Of a DNA stretch of 64,000 bases, positions 8,168 through 16,962 are shown piece after piece. The stretch covers positions 81,076 to 145,075 of the forward strand of contig CAXTJM010000011.1 of the NCBI GenBank assembly GCA_964244585.1. The letters run 5' to 3'. The DNA is from LMUY01 sp964244585. Lineage in GTDB: Bacteria; Pseudomonadota; Alphaproteobacteria; Acetobacterales; Acetobacteraceae. How positions within the stretch are numbered: position 1 is the first letter of the stretch; each line of letters opens with the position of its first letter. The translations under genes were made by a program, and so were the position numbers. The notes under the pieces were generated by a model that was not told the DNA's origin, searched no databases, and was given only the letters and a program-made list of their open reading frames with translations.

Positions 8168-9043
8168 TCACGCCTTCTTGCCTGCCGCTGGTGTCGATGT
8201 GGCGGCGGCCGGCGGCTGCGCCGGCCCTTGCGGCCGCACCACCAGCCGGTCCGGCAGGCGCATGTCGACCACGGCAAGCGGCCGGTCGAGCAGCGATTCG
8301 CTGCCTTGCAGCTCCGCCAGCTTGGCCATGGCCGGGATCTCGGCGCCTTCCGGCAACAGCACGTCGGTGCCGTTCTTCATGCGCAGGTTCCAGCGGCGCT
8401 CGCCCACGCGGACCGCCGCCACGACGTGGGATTTCAGCGTCGGCTGCGCGGCCAGCGCCTCCAACAGCCTGGTCGCCGCCTGCGGTGCACCGGGCCCGAC
8501 AACCAGCGGCAGCTCGCCAAACGCAGCCACGTCCTCGTTGGCCACCACCTGGCCGTCGCGGTCGATCAGCACGAACTTGCCCTGGTTCTGCCAGATGGCG
8601 TAGGGCCGCCGCTCCACCAGGTTGACCACCAGCGTGCCCGGCAACCGGCGCTCCACGGCAGCGCTTTCCACCCAGGACAAGGTCTCGATCCGCTGGCGCG
8701 CGCCCTGCAGCGAGAAGCCGAGCATGGAGTCGCCGACATGCACCCCCAGGGCGGCGTTCAGCAGCACCTCGGGCGTGTTGCTGCGTCCCTCCACCACGAT
8801 CTTCTGCACGCGCATGTTCGCGGCGGAGGCGACGCCGTCCCGCAGCCGCGCCACCGTGCCGCCGGGCTGGGCGGAATGCACCAGCAGGATGACAGCCATC
8901 ACCACGCCGAACCCGCCGGCGCCCCACAGCACCGGGCGCAGGTAGCGTCGCTGCCGCCGCAGCAGCAGCTTCAGCCCGGACGGCCGGCGCGGGACGTCGC
9001 GCGGCTGCGGCAGGTCGGGGCGCGGACGACTCACGCGCGGCAT
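8168..9043 (-). CDS. ftsQ: Cell division protein FtsQ
   Basis: Bitopic divisome protein linking early and late division proteins. The 291-residue product has a basic cytoplasmic N-terminus (about 1-38), one membrane span (about 40-56, GAGGFGVVMAVILLVHS), then a periplasmic POTRA domain starting near residue 77 (MRVQKIVVEGRSNTP) and the FtsQ beta domain (LPGTLVVNLVERRPYAIW). The last 20 residues are Ala/Pro-rich. The ATG at 9043 overlaps the end of ddl by 13 bp, so translation is probably coupled. Confidence 0.95.
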   Translation of the reverse strand: MPRVSRPRPDLPQPRDVPRRPSGLKLLLRRQRRYLRPVLWGAGGFGVVMAVILLVHSAQPGGTVARLRDGVASAANMRVQKIVVEGRSNTPEVLLNAALGVHVGDSMLGFSLQGARQRIETLSWVESAAVERRLPGTLVVNLVERRPYAIWQNQGKFVLIDRDGQVVANEDVAAFGELPLVVGPGAPQAATRLLEALAAQPTLKSHVVAAVRVGERRWNLRMKNGTDVLLPEGAEIPAMAKLAELQGSESLLDRPLAVVDMRLPDRLVVRPQGPAQPPAAATSTPAAGKKA

Positions 9044-9948
9044 GCGGCATGCTCCACCATCCAGGCGCAGAGCGCGGAAAAGGACATGCCCAGATGCGCC
9101 GCCTGCTCCGGCAACAGCGAGGTGGGGGTCAGCCCGGGCTGCGTGTTCACTTCCAGCAGCACGAGGCGCCCCGGCTCCCCCGCGGTGTCGTCGTAGCGCA
9201 GGTCGGACCGGGTGGCGCCGCGGCAGCCGAGCGCCTTGTGGGCGCGCAGCGCGATGTCCATCGCCAGGGTCCAGGTATCCGGATGGACCTGCGCCGGCAA
9301 TGCGTGGACGCTGCCGCCCTCGGCGTATTTGGCGTCGTAGTCGTAGAAGCCCTGCGCCGGCGTGATGTCGGTGACGGTGAGCGCGTGGTCGCCCAGCACG
9401 GCCACGGTCAGTTCGCGGCCGGGGATGTATTCCTCGACCAGCGCGTCCGTGCCGAACCGCCAGCCGGCAGCCAGGTCCGCCCGGCGGTTGCTGCCCTGCC
9501 GCATGATCTCGACGCCGACCGAGGACCCCTCGTTCACCGGCTTGACCACGTAGGGCAGCGGCATCGGGTCGGCATCCACCAGCTCGCTGACCGGCATGAC
9601 CCGCCCGGTCGGCACCGGCAGGCCGGCGGCCACGAACACCGCCTTGGCCGCCTGCTTGTCCATTGCCAGGGCGGAGGCGCGGACGCCGGAATGCGTGTAG
9701 GGAATGCCAAGCCAATCCAGCACGCCCTGGATGCTGCCATCCTCGCCGAAGCGGCCGTGCAGGGCATTGAACACCACGTCGGGCGCGGGCGTCAGCGCCG
9801 CGACCAGGTTGCGCAAATCGCCGTCGACCTTCACGGGACGGACCTCGAACCCGGCCTCGCGCAGGGCGTCGATCACCTGGACGCCGCTGGCGAGGCTCAC
9901 CTCCCGCTCCGCGGAGATGCCGCCATACAACACCGCGACCGTTTTCAC
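9031..9948 (-). CDS. ddl: D-alanine--D-alanine ligase
   Basis: ATP-grasp ligase that makes D-Ala-D-Ala for MurF. The 305-residue product opens with VKTVAVLYGGISAEREVSL, then shows the ATP-grasp segment VKPVNEGSSVGVEI and the Mg-binding end LEVNTQPGLTPTSLLPEQA. The GTG start at 9948 has an excellent GGAGGT 6 nt upstream and overlaps the murB stop as GTGA. It corresponds to the DdlB-type gene commonly placed in the dcw cluster. Confidence 0.96.
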   Translation of the reverse strand: MKTVAVLYGGISAEREVSLASGVQVIDALREAGFEVRPVKVDGDLRNLVAALTPAPDVVFNALHGRFGEDGSIQGVLDWLGIPYTHSGVRASALAMDKQAAKAVFVAAGLPVPTGRVMPVSELVDADPMPLPYVVKPVNEGSSVGVEIMRQGSNRRADLAAGWRFGTDALVEEYIPGRELTVAVLGDHALTVTDITPAQGFYDYDAKYAEGGSVHALPAQVHPDTWTLAMDIALRAHKALGCRGATRSDLRYDDTAGEPGRLVLLEVNTQPGLTPTSLLPEQAAHLGMSFSALCAWMVEHAACRA

Positions 9949-10880
9949 GAGACCACCTCCGGCCGGCCGGCCGGGACGCCGATGCGCTTGATTTCCCAGT
10001 CCAGGGTGACGCCGCTGGTGGCATGGACGCGGCGCCGAACCTCCTCGCCCAGGCCCTCCAGGTCGGCGGCGCTGGCGGCCGCCGCGTTGAGCAGGAAATT
10101 GCAGTGCTTCTCGCTGACCTGGGCGCCGCCGCGACGCAGCCCGCGGCAACCAGCGGCGTCGATCAGCTCCCACGCCTTCATGTCCGGTGGATTGCGGAAG
10201 GTGGAGCCGCCGGTGCGGGCGCGAACCGGCTGCGTCGCCTCGCGGCTGGCGCGGATCGTGGCCATGCTGGAGGCGATGATCGCCGGGTCGCCAGGCCGGG
10301 CATGGAACCGGGCGCGCACCACGACGGAGCCGGGCGGCAGGGCGGCATGGCGGTAGGCGAACTGCAAGGCCGGGGCCGCGAGCCGCGTCAGCCCGGCCGA
10401 GCTGACGATCTCCACCCAATCCAGGCAGCCCGCCACATTGCCGCCATAGGCGCCCGCGTTCATGGCCACCGCGCCACCGACCGTGCCGGGAATGCCGGAC
10501 AGGAATTCCAGCCCCGCCAGCCCGGCGGCGGCGGCATGCTGCGCCACCGTGGCGTCCAGGGCAGCCGCACCTGCCACCACGCCGTCCCGCTCCGTGGCGA
10601 CGTCGCCAAACCCGCGGGCGAGCCGGACCACGACCCCGGTCACGCCGCCATCGCGCACGATGAGGTTGGAGGCGGCGCCCATCACCGAGAGCGGCGCGTC
10701 CAGCGGCAGGTCGTGCAGCAGGGTGGCAAGGTCGTCGGCATCGGCGGGACGCACCAGCACCTCGGCCACGCCGCCGACGCGGAACCAGGTGAACGCGGCG
10801 AGCGGCGCGTTGGCCTGCACGCGCCCGGCCAGCGAGGGCAGGCGTTGCAGCAGGTGTGGCGTGTTGGGGAGGGCCATCAT
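9945..10880 (-). CDS. murB: UDP-N-acetylenolpyruvoylglucosamine reductase MurB
   Basis: FAD enzyme that reduces UDP-GlcNAc-enolpyruvate to UDP-MurNAc using NADPH. The 311-residue product has the FAD-binding region FRVGGVAEVLV, GAASNLIVRDGG, the segment GIPGTVGGAVAMNAGAYGG, and GGSTFRNP, whose serine is the expected proton donor. The ATGATG start overlaps the murC stop codon. It appears to be a type I/IIb-like short MurB; I cannot assign the subtype securely. Confidence 0.95.
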   Translation of the reverse strand: MMALPNTPHLLQRLPSLAGRVQANAPLAAFTWFRVGGVAEVLVRPADADDLATLLHDLPLDAPLSVMGAASNLIVRDGGVTGVVVRLARGFGDVATERDGVVAGAAALDATVAQHAAAAGLAGLEFLSGIPGTVGGAVAMNAGAYGGNVAGCLDWVEIVSSAGLTRLAAPALQFAYRHAALPPGSVVVRARFHARPGDPAIIASSMATIRASREATQPVRARTGGSTFRNPPDMKAWELIDAAGCRGLRRGGAQVSEKHCNFLLNAAAASAADLEGLGEEVRRRVHATSGVTLDWEIKRIGVPAGRPEVVS

Positions 10881-12304
10881 GCCGACCGCCTCGTTCCGCC
10901 CTGCAAGGCCGCCAATTGCTCCGGCAAGGCCGCGGCCCAGGCCGTAATGTTGCCCGCGCCCAGGCACACCACCATGTCGCCCGACTTGGCGATGGCATGG
11001 ATCATCTCCGCCAGGTGTTCCGGCCCCGGCAGCGGCACGACGCTGCGGTGCCCGTTGGCGCGCAGGCCGTCCACCAGTCCATCCCGGGTGACGCCCGGGA
11101 TCGGCGCCTCGCCCGCGGCGTAGACATCGGCCACGATCACGGTGCCGGCGTCGTTCAGGCAGGTGCAGAATTCCGCGAACAGCGATTGCAGCCGGGTGAA
11201 CCGGTGCGGCTGCACCACCGCGATCACGTCCCGCGCGCCGGCTTGCCGTGCCGCCTTCAGCACGGCCATGATCTCGACCGGGTGGTGCCCGTAATCGTCG
11301 ATCACGGTGATGCCGCCGGACTCGCCGGTCTTGGTGAAGCGCCGCTTGACGCCCTTGAAGCCGAGGATCGCGCTCTTCAGCGTCGCCTCGTCGATCTCCA
11401 TCTCCACGCCGATCGCGATGGCGGCCAGCGAGTTGGACACGTTGTGCTGCCCCAGCATCGGCAGGCGGAACGGCCCCATGCGGCGCGTGCGGTTCGCCAC
11501 CCGGTCCGTCACCATCACCTCGAACGTGGCGCCCATCCGGTCGGAGATCACGCGCTCCGCCCGCACGTCCGCCTGCGGGCTGAAGCCGTAGGTGATGACG
11601 CGACGGTCCGACAGGCGCGGGATCATCTGCTGCACCGCCGGGTGGTCGATGCACAGCACGGCGAAGCCGTAGAACGGGATGTTGCCGACGAACTGGTCGT
11701 ACCCGGCGGTCATCGCCTCAGGGCTGCCCCAATGGTCCAGGTGCTCGGGGTCCATGTTGGTGACGACGGCGATTACCGCGGGCAGGCGCAGGAAGGAGCC
11801 GTCGCTCTCATCGGCCTCCACCACCATCCAGTCGCCCTCGCCCAGCCGGGTGTTGGAGCCGTAGGCGTTGATGATGCCGCCGTTGATCACGGTCGGGTCC
11901 AGATGTGCCGCCTCCAGCACGGAGGCGACCATGGAAGTGGTGGTGGTCTTGCCGTGCGTGCCGCCGATGGCGATCGCCCAGCGCAGCCGCATCAGCTCGG
12001 CCAGCATCTCCGCCCGGCGCACCACCGGGACCAGCCGGGCGCGGGCGGCCACCACCTCCGGATTGTCGCGCTTGACGGCGGTCGAGGTGACGACGACCTG
12101 GGCCGCGCCCAGATTGGCAGCCTCGTGCCCGATCGCCACCGGGATGCCGCTCTCCCGCAGGCGGCGCACGTTGGCGCTGTCGGCGATGTCGCTGCCCTGC
12201 ACGGAATAGCCGAGGTTGTGCAGCACCTCGGCGATGCCCGACATGCCGATGCCGCCGATGCCGACGAAATGGATCGTGCCGATCCCGAGCGGCAGCGCCC
12301 TCAT
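10877..12304 (-). CDS. murC: UDP-N-acetylmuramate--L-alanine ligase MurC
   Basis: First amino-acid-adding Mur ligase: joins L-Ala to UDP-MurNAc with ATP. The 475-residue product has the N-terminal UDP-binding motif HFVGIGGIGMSGIAE, P-loop GGTHGKTTTTSMV, the central-domain segment NMDPEHLDHWG and the C-terminal DYGHHPVEI. The ATG at 12304 overlaps the murG stop codon (ATGA). Order murG-murC-murB-ddl is the conserved dcw arrangement. Confidence 0.96.
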   Translation of the reverse strand: MRALPLGIGTIHFVGIGGIGMSGIAEVLHNLGYSVQGSDIADSANVRRLRESGIPVAIGHEAANLGAAQVVVTSTAVKRDNPEVVAARARLVPVVRRAEMLAELMRLRWAIAIGGTHGKTTTTSMVASVLEAAHLDPTVINGGIINAYGSNTRLGEGDWMVVEADESDGSFLRLPAVIAVVTNMDPEHLDHWGSPEAMTAGYDQFVGNIPFYGFAVLCIDHPAVQQMIPRLSDRRVITYGFSPQADVRAERVISDRMGATFEVMVTDRVANRTRRMGPFRLPMLGQHNVSNSLAAIAIGVEMEIDEATLKSAILGFKGVKRRFTKTGESGGITVIDDYGHHPVEIMAVLKAARQAGARDVIAVVQPHRFTRLQSLFAEFCTCLNDAGTVIVADVYAAGEAPIPGVTRDGLVDGLRANGHRSVVPLPGPEHLAEMIHAIAKSGDMVVCLGAGNITAWAAALPEQLAALQGGTRRSA

Positions 12305-13395
12305 GCAGAGATCCTGGCGTGGCGGAGCACCAGGTCGGCCAACCGGGCCGCGGCGTCCGGGTGCGCAATGGCGCGCCCCGCCTGCCCTGCCGCCGCGAGC
12401 GCCGCCGGGCCTGCCAGCAGGGCGGCCAGGCGGCCGGCCAGCGCCTCCGCCGTCAGATCGGGCTGCCGCATGACCCAGGCGGCACCGACATCGGCCAACG
12501 CCTGGGCATTGGCACCCTGCTCGTCGTTCACGGCGATGGGCAGGGGCACCAGGATGGCCGGCGTGCCGGACGCCGCGAGCTCGGCCACGGTCGATCCCCC
12601 GGCGCGGCCGATGAACAGCGCCGCGTCGGCCATATGCCGCGGCACGTCCGTCACGAAGGTCGCGAGGTCGGCTGCGACGCCGCAGGCGGCATACGCCGCC
12701 CGCACCCGGTCGAGATCCTCTTCCCGGCATTGCTGCGTCACCCGCAGGCCAGCCCGCATCCCGGGGGAGAGCAGGGCCAGGGCGGCCGGCACGACATCGC
12801 TGAACACGCGCGCGCCGAGCGAGCCGCCCAGGACCAGCAGGGTGCGGCCCGGCCCCGTGCGCGCCGTGCGGGCGAACTCCGCGCGGACGGGATTGCCGGT
12901 CACGATCGTATCGACGCCGTGCGGCACGCGCGAAACCCGGTCGAAGCTCAATGCCATGACGGTCGCGTAGCGGGCCATGCTGCGGTTGGCCGCGCCAAGC
13001 ACCGCGTTCTGGTCGTGCAGGATCACCGGGGGCCGGCGGCGCAGCAGGCGGGTGGCGAGGACGGGGGCGACGATGGGATAGCCGCCGAACCCGACGATGG
13101 CGGCGGCGTCGAGCCTGGCGAGGATCGAGCGCGCCTGCACCGTTCCGACCGCGAGCCCGGCAAGGGCGCCTGCCTGTCGGCGCACGCCATGCCCGGCCAC
13201 GCCGGCGCCGCGCAGCACGAACACCTCGCGGCCCTGGAAGCTGGCCGGCAGCCTGGCCGCGGCGCGTGCGTCCGTCATCAGCGCCACGCGATGGCCACGA
13301 TCCACCAGCTCGGCCGCCAGAGCCTCGGCGGGAAAGAAATGCCCTCCCGTGCCCCCGGCGGCGATGACGATCGGTTTCACGGCCGGCCCTCTCAC
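12301..13395 (-). CDS. murG: Peptidoglycan glycosyltransferase MurG (lipid II synthase)
   Basis: Membrane-associated GT28 enzyme that transfers GlcNAc to lipid I, making lipid II at the inner face of the cytoplasmic membrane. Seen: glycine-rich loop AAGGTGGHFFPA near the N-terminus, GFGGYPIVAPV, HDQNAVLG, LVLGGSLGA and the UDP-GlcNAc site region IGRAGGSTVAEL. Two GTG starts are possible. The one at 13395 overlaps the ftsW stop as GTGA. The one at 13380 (VKPIVIAAGG) has AGAGGG 6 nt upstream and better matches the usual family length. I list the coupled one; the 5-residue difference is unresolved. Confidence 0.95.
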   Translation of the reverse strand: MRGPAVKPIVIAAGGTGGHFFPAEALAAELVDRGHRVALMTDARAAARLPASFQGREVFVLRGAGVAGHGVRRQAGALAGLAVGTVQARSILARLDAAAIVGFGGYPIVAPVLATRLLRRRPPVILHDQNAVLGAANRSMARYATVMALSFDRVSRVPHGVDTIVTGNPVRAEFARTARTGPGRTLLVLGGSLGARVFSDVVPAALALLSPGMRAGLRVTQQCREEDLDRVRAAYAACGVAADLATFVTDVPRHMADAALFIGRAGGSTVAELAASGTPAILVPLPIAVNDEQGANAQALADVGAAWVMRQPDLTAEALAGRLAALLAGPAALAAAGQAGRAIAHPDAAARLADLVLRHARISA

Positions 13396-14513
13396 GACAC
13401 GTCCCCATGATGGCGGCGCCGGGTGAGCGCCAGCAGCATCCCCATGCCGAGCGCCACGGCCAGCACGGAGGAGCCGCCATAGCTGACGAAGGGCAGCGTC
13501 ATCCCCTTGGTGGGGATCAGGTGCAGCGAGCTGGCCATGTTGACGAAGGCCTGCAGCCCGAAGCTCGCGACCAGGCCGGAGGAGGCCAGGATGACGAACT
13601 CGTCATGCTCCGCCAGCAGGCGCAGCAATCCGCGCATGACGATGAAGGCGAAGATGCAGAGCACGAGCAGGCACACGATGAGGCCGAACTCCTCCCCCAC
13701 CACGGCGAACACGAAATCCGCGTGGGCGTCGGGCAGGATGTCCTTCACGCGGCCCTCGCCCGGGCCGCGCCCCAGCAGGCCGCCATTGCCGAACGCCTCC
13801 AGCGCGGTGTTGACCTGGTAGGAATCGCCCACCGCCGGGTCGAGGAAGCGGGTCACGCGGCTGCGCACGTGCGGGAAGAACGCGTAGGCGCCGACGCTCG
13901 ACGCGACGAGCGCGGCGGCGCCAACGCCGACGAAGAACAGGTTCAGCCCGCCCACGAACAACTGGGCGAAGAACACCGCCGTCACCACCGCCAGCATGCC
14001 GATATCCGGCTGGCTCTTCAGCAGCAGCAGGATCAGCCCGAAGCCGCCGAACGCGATCGCCATGCCTGGGAAGCCGCGGGTGCGCTTGCCCTCGGCCAGT
14101 AGCCAGGCGGCCACCACGGCGAAGCAGGGCTTGAGGAACTCGCTCGGCTGCAGCGACATGCCCGGCAGCGCGATCCAGCGCCGCGCACCCTTGATCTCCA
14201 CCCCCGTGACCAGCGTCATCGCCGTCAGCAGCAGGGCGACGACGCAGCCCGCCAGCGCCAGCCGGCGCACGCCCTTGGGGGACAGCATCGACACGCTCAG
14301 CACGACGCCAGCGGCGGCCAGCAGGAAGAACACCTGCTTGAGGAGGAAGCTGTTGCGGCTGACATGGATGCGCTCGGCCACGGCCGGGCTCGCCGCCAGC
14401 ATCATGACGTAGCCGAAGCCGATCAGCGCCGCGATGGCGAGCAGGGTCAGCCGGTCGATCGTCCACCACCAGCGGCCGAGCGTCGACGTATCGGCGCGGG
14501 ACAAGGCGGGCAT
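13392..14513 (-). CDS. ftsW: Peptidoglycan polymerase/division protein FtsW
   Basis: SEDS-family septal peptidoglycan glycosyltransferase working with FtsI. The 373-residue protein is strongly hydrophobic with about ten membrane segments. It carries GARRWIALPGMSLQPSEFLKP, the long periplasmic loop with AFGNGGLLGRGPGEG, LPDAHADFVFAVVGEEFG and the C-terminal GMTLPFVSYGGSS, all typical of FtsW/RodA. Position between murD and murG, rather than next to mrdA, supports FtsW over RodA. ATG 14513 overlaps the murD stop by one base (TGATG). Confidence 0.95.
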   Translation of the reverse strand: MPALSRADTSTLGRWWWTIDRLTLLAIAALIGFGYVMMLAASPAVAERIHVSRNSFLLKQVFFLLAAAGVVLSVSMLSPKGVRRLALAGCVVALLLTAMTLVTGVEIKGARRWIALPGMSLQPSEFLKPCFAVVAAWLLAEGKRTRGFPGMAIAFGGFGLILLLLKSQPDIGMLAVVTAVFFAQLFVGGLNLFFVGVGAAALVASSVGAYAFFPHVRSRVTRFLDPAVGDSYQVNTALEAFGNGGLLGRGPGEGRVKDILPDAHADFVFAVVGEEFGLIVCLLVLCIFAFIVMRGLLRLLAEHDEFVILASSGLVASFGLQAFVNMASSLHLIPTKGMTLPFVSYGGSSVLAVALGMGMLLALTRRRHHGDVS

Positions 14514-15877
14514 CAGGCGAGTCCCCTGGCAAGCTCGGTGAAGCGCAGGCCGCGCGCCTCGAAACCGGTGAACTGGTCGAACGAGGCGCAGGCCGGCGAC
14601 AGCAGCACGGTGTCGGCGCCGGTGCGGGCAGCCGCGGCGCGGGCCGCCGGCACGGCCTGGTCCAGCGTATCGGCCAGCTCGTGCGGCACGTCGCCCAACT
14701 CTGCGGCCAGCAGCGGCGCATCGCGGCCGATCAGCAGCGCGTGGGCGATCCGTGGGAAATACCCGGCCAGCGGCGCGATGCCGCCCGCCTTGCTCACCCC
14801 GCCGGCGATCCAGACGATCCGGCCGTAGCAGCCCAGCGCGCGCGCCGCGGCATCGGCGTTGGTCGCCTTGCTGTCATCGACATACCGCACGCCGTCCACC
14901 GTCGCGACGTGCTGCTGGCGGTGCGGCAAGCCCGGGAAGCTGGCGATCGCCGTCACAAGAGTCTCGCGCTCCACGCCTAGATGGAGCGCCACGGCGGCGG
15001 CGGCGGCGGCATTCTGCGCGTTGTGGGTCCCGGGCAAGGCGGGCGCATCCGCCATCGCCATCAGCGGACCGCCGGCATCGCGCAGGACGCCGTCGTCGCA
15101 CCAGAGATCGGCTGCATGCTCGCCGGAGACGGTAATGGCACCCTGGTCGGCCGCCATGGCCCGGCTGGGCGCGTCGTCGGTGCCGACCACGGCGAGGTCG
15201 CCGAAGCCCTGCCGGTCGAAGATCGCCCGCTTGGCATCGGCATACCCGGCTATGTCGCCGTGACGGTCCAGGTGATCGGGGCTGAGGTTCAGCATCACCG
15301 CGGCATCGAACCGCAACGATGCGATTCGCTCCAACATGTAGGAGGACATTTCCAGGATGTACAATCCGTTGTGGTCCAGCGGTGACAGCGCCAATGCGGC
15401 CGGGCCAAGGTTGCCGCCGGCCGCCACATCGCGGCCCGCAACGCCGAGGATGTGGGCGATCAGCGCCGTCGTGGTGGATTTGCCGTTCGTGCCGGTCACG
15501 CCGACGAAGCGCGCGCGGGAACCGGTGGCGCGCACCGCTTGGAAAAGGAGTTCGGCGTCGCTCCAGACCGGCACGCCCTTGGCGATCGCCGCCGCCGCGA
15601 CCGGGTGCGGCGCCGGCAGCCGATGGGGGATGCCGGGCGACAGCACCAGCGCGTCGAAGGACGCGATGTCCGCCGCAGGATCCCGGAAATCCAGCTTCGA
15701 AGAGCTCTGCCCCGGGGAGGGATTGGATCGGGACGTATCGGGCAGCGACTTGTCGTCCCAGGCCACCACCTCCGCCCCCATGGCGGCGAGCGTCGTCGCA
15801 GCGGGCAGGCCGTTGCGGCCCAGGCCCAGCACGGCGAAGCGGCGGCCGGCGAACAGGTCGCGAGGCCAGGCGCTCAT
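14513..15877 (-). CDS. murD: UDP-N-acetylmuramoylalanine--D-glutamate ligase MurD
   Basis: Second Mur ligase, adding D-Glu to UDP-MurNAc-L-Ala. The 454-residue product has N-terminal AVLGLGRNGLPAA, P-loop GVTGTNGKSTTTALI, LNLSPDHLDRHG and the C-terminal DDSKATNADAAARAL with the ligase Ser-Lys. A slightly long polar insertion (about 45-65, rich in Ser/Pro/Asp) follows the first Rossmann strand. ATG 15877 overlaps the mraY stop as ATGA. Confidence 0.96.
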   Translation of the reverse strand: MSAWPRDLFAGRRFAVLGLGRNGLPAATTLAAMGAEVVAWDDKSLPDTSRSNPSPGQSSSKLDFRDPAADIASFDALVLSPGIPHRLPAPHPVAAAAIAKGVPVWSDAELLFQAVRATGSRARFVGVTGTNGKSTTTALIAHILGVAGRDVAAGGNLGPAALALSPLDHNGLYILEMSSYMLERIASLRFDAAVMLNLSPDHLDRHGDIAGYADAKRAIFDRQGFGDLAVVGTDDAPSRAMAADQGAITVSGEHAADLWCDDGVLRDAGGPLMAMADAPALPGTHNAQNAAAAAAVALHLGVERETLVTAIASFPGLPHRQQHVATVDGVRYVDDSKATNADAAARALGCYGRIVWIAGGVSKAGGIAPLAGYFPRIAHALLIGRDAPLLAAELGDVPHELADTLDQAVPAARAAAARTGADTVLLSPACASFDQFTGFEARGLRFTELARGLA

Positions 15878-16962
15878 CGGATCTTCAACGTGGCGAGCCC
15901 CGCCAGCGCGAGGATCATCGACACGATCCAGAAGCGGATCACGATGGTCGGCTCCGCCCAGCCCTTCTTCTCGAAATGATGATGCAGCGGCGCCATCAGG
16001 AAAACGCGCCGGCCGGTGCGCTTGAACCAGAACACCTGGATGATGACGGACACCGTCTCCACCACGAACAACCCGCCGACGATCGCCAGGACGATCTCGT
16101 GCTTGGTCGCCACCGCCACGGCGCCCAGCGCGCCCCCTAGTGCCAGGCTGCCCGTGTCGCCCATGAACACGGCCGCGGGCGGTGCGTTGAACCAGAGGAA
16201 GCCGAGCCCGGACCCGATCAGCGCCGCCAGGAACACCATCAGTTCGCCGGCGCCCGGCACCGGGTTGAGTTGCAGGTAGTCGGCGAACACGCGGTTGCCG
16301 ACCAGATAGGCGATCAACGCGAACACCGTGCAGGCGATGATGGTCGGCACGATCGCCAGGCCGTCCAGCCCGTCGGTAAGGTTCACCGCATTGGACGATC
16401 CCAGCATCACCAGCATGCCGACCAGCGGGAAGGCGTAGCCGAACGGGATCAGCACTTCCTTGAACACCGGGATGGTCAACCCGGTGCCCAGCGGCCCGCG
16501 CGTCAGCCAGTCCATCCAGGCGGCGGCGGCCAGGCCGATGAGCAATTGCGCCACCAGCTTGCCGCGGGCGGACACGCCCTTGGTGTTGCGCCGCGACAGC
16601 TTCAGGAAATCGTCCGCGAAGCCGATCGCGCCATACCCGAAGGTGACGAACACCACCGCCCACACATAGCCGTTGGCCAGGTTACCCCAGATCAGCACGG
16701 ACAACCCGATGGCGAGCAGCATCAGCATGCCGCCCATGGTGGGGGTGCCCTTCTTCTCGATCAGGTGGCGTTCGGGGCCGTCCAGGCGGATGGGCTGCCC
16801 GCCGCGCTGCACCGATTTGAGCCAGCGGATCACCACCGGGCCCAGCACGAAGGCGATCACCAACGAGGTAAGGCAGGCCGCGCCGGCCCGGAAGGTGATG
16901 TAGCGGAACAGGTTGAACACCGAGATCTGGTCGGCATAGGAGCGCGTGAGCAGCAGCAGCAT
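15874..16962 (-). CDS. mraY: Phospho-N-acetylmuramoyl-pentapeptide transferase MraY
   Basis: Integral membrane enzyme that transfers phospho-MurNAc-pentapeptide to undecaprenyl phosphate, giving lipid I. The 362-residue, roughly ten-span protein shows KKGTPTMGGMLML, FADDFLKL with the Mg-binding aspartates, NLTDGLDGLA, MGDTGSLALGG and HHHFEKKGWAEPTIVIRFWI. Its ATG at 16962 overlaps the murF stop by one base (TGATG). Confidence 0.96.
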   Translation of the reverse strand: MLLLLTRSYADQISVFNLFRYITFRAGAACLTSLVIAFVLGPVVIRWLKSVQRGGQPIRLDGPERHLIEKKGTPTMGGMLMLLAIGLSVLIWGNLANGYVWAVVFVTFGYGAIGFADDFLKLSRRNTKGVSARGKLVAQLLIGLAAAAWMDWLTRGPLGTGLTIPVFKEVLIPFGYAFPLVGMLVMLGSSNAVNLTDGLDGLAIVPTIIACTVFALIAYLVGNRVFADYLQLNPVPGAGELMVFLAALIGSGLGFLWFNAPPAAVFMGDTGSLALGGALGAVAVATKHEIVLAIVGGLFVVETVSVIIQVFWFKRTGRRVFLMAPLHHHFEKKGWAEPTIVIRFWIVSMILALAGLATLKIR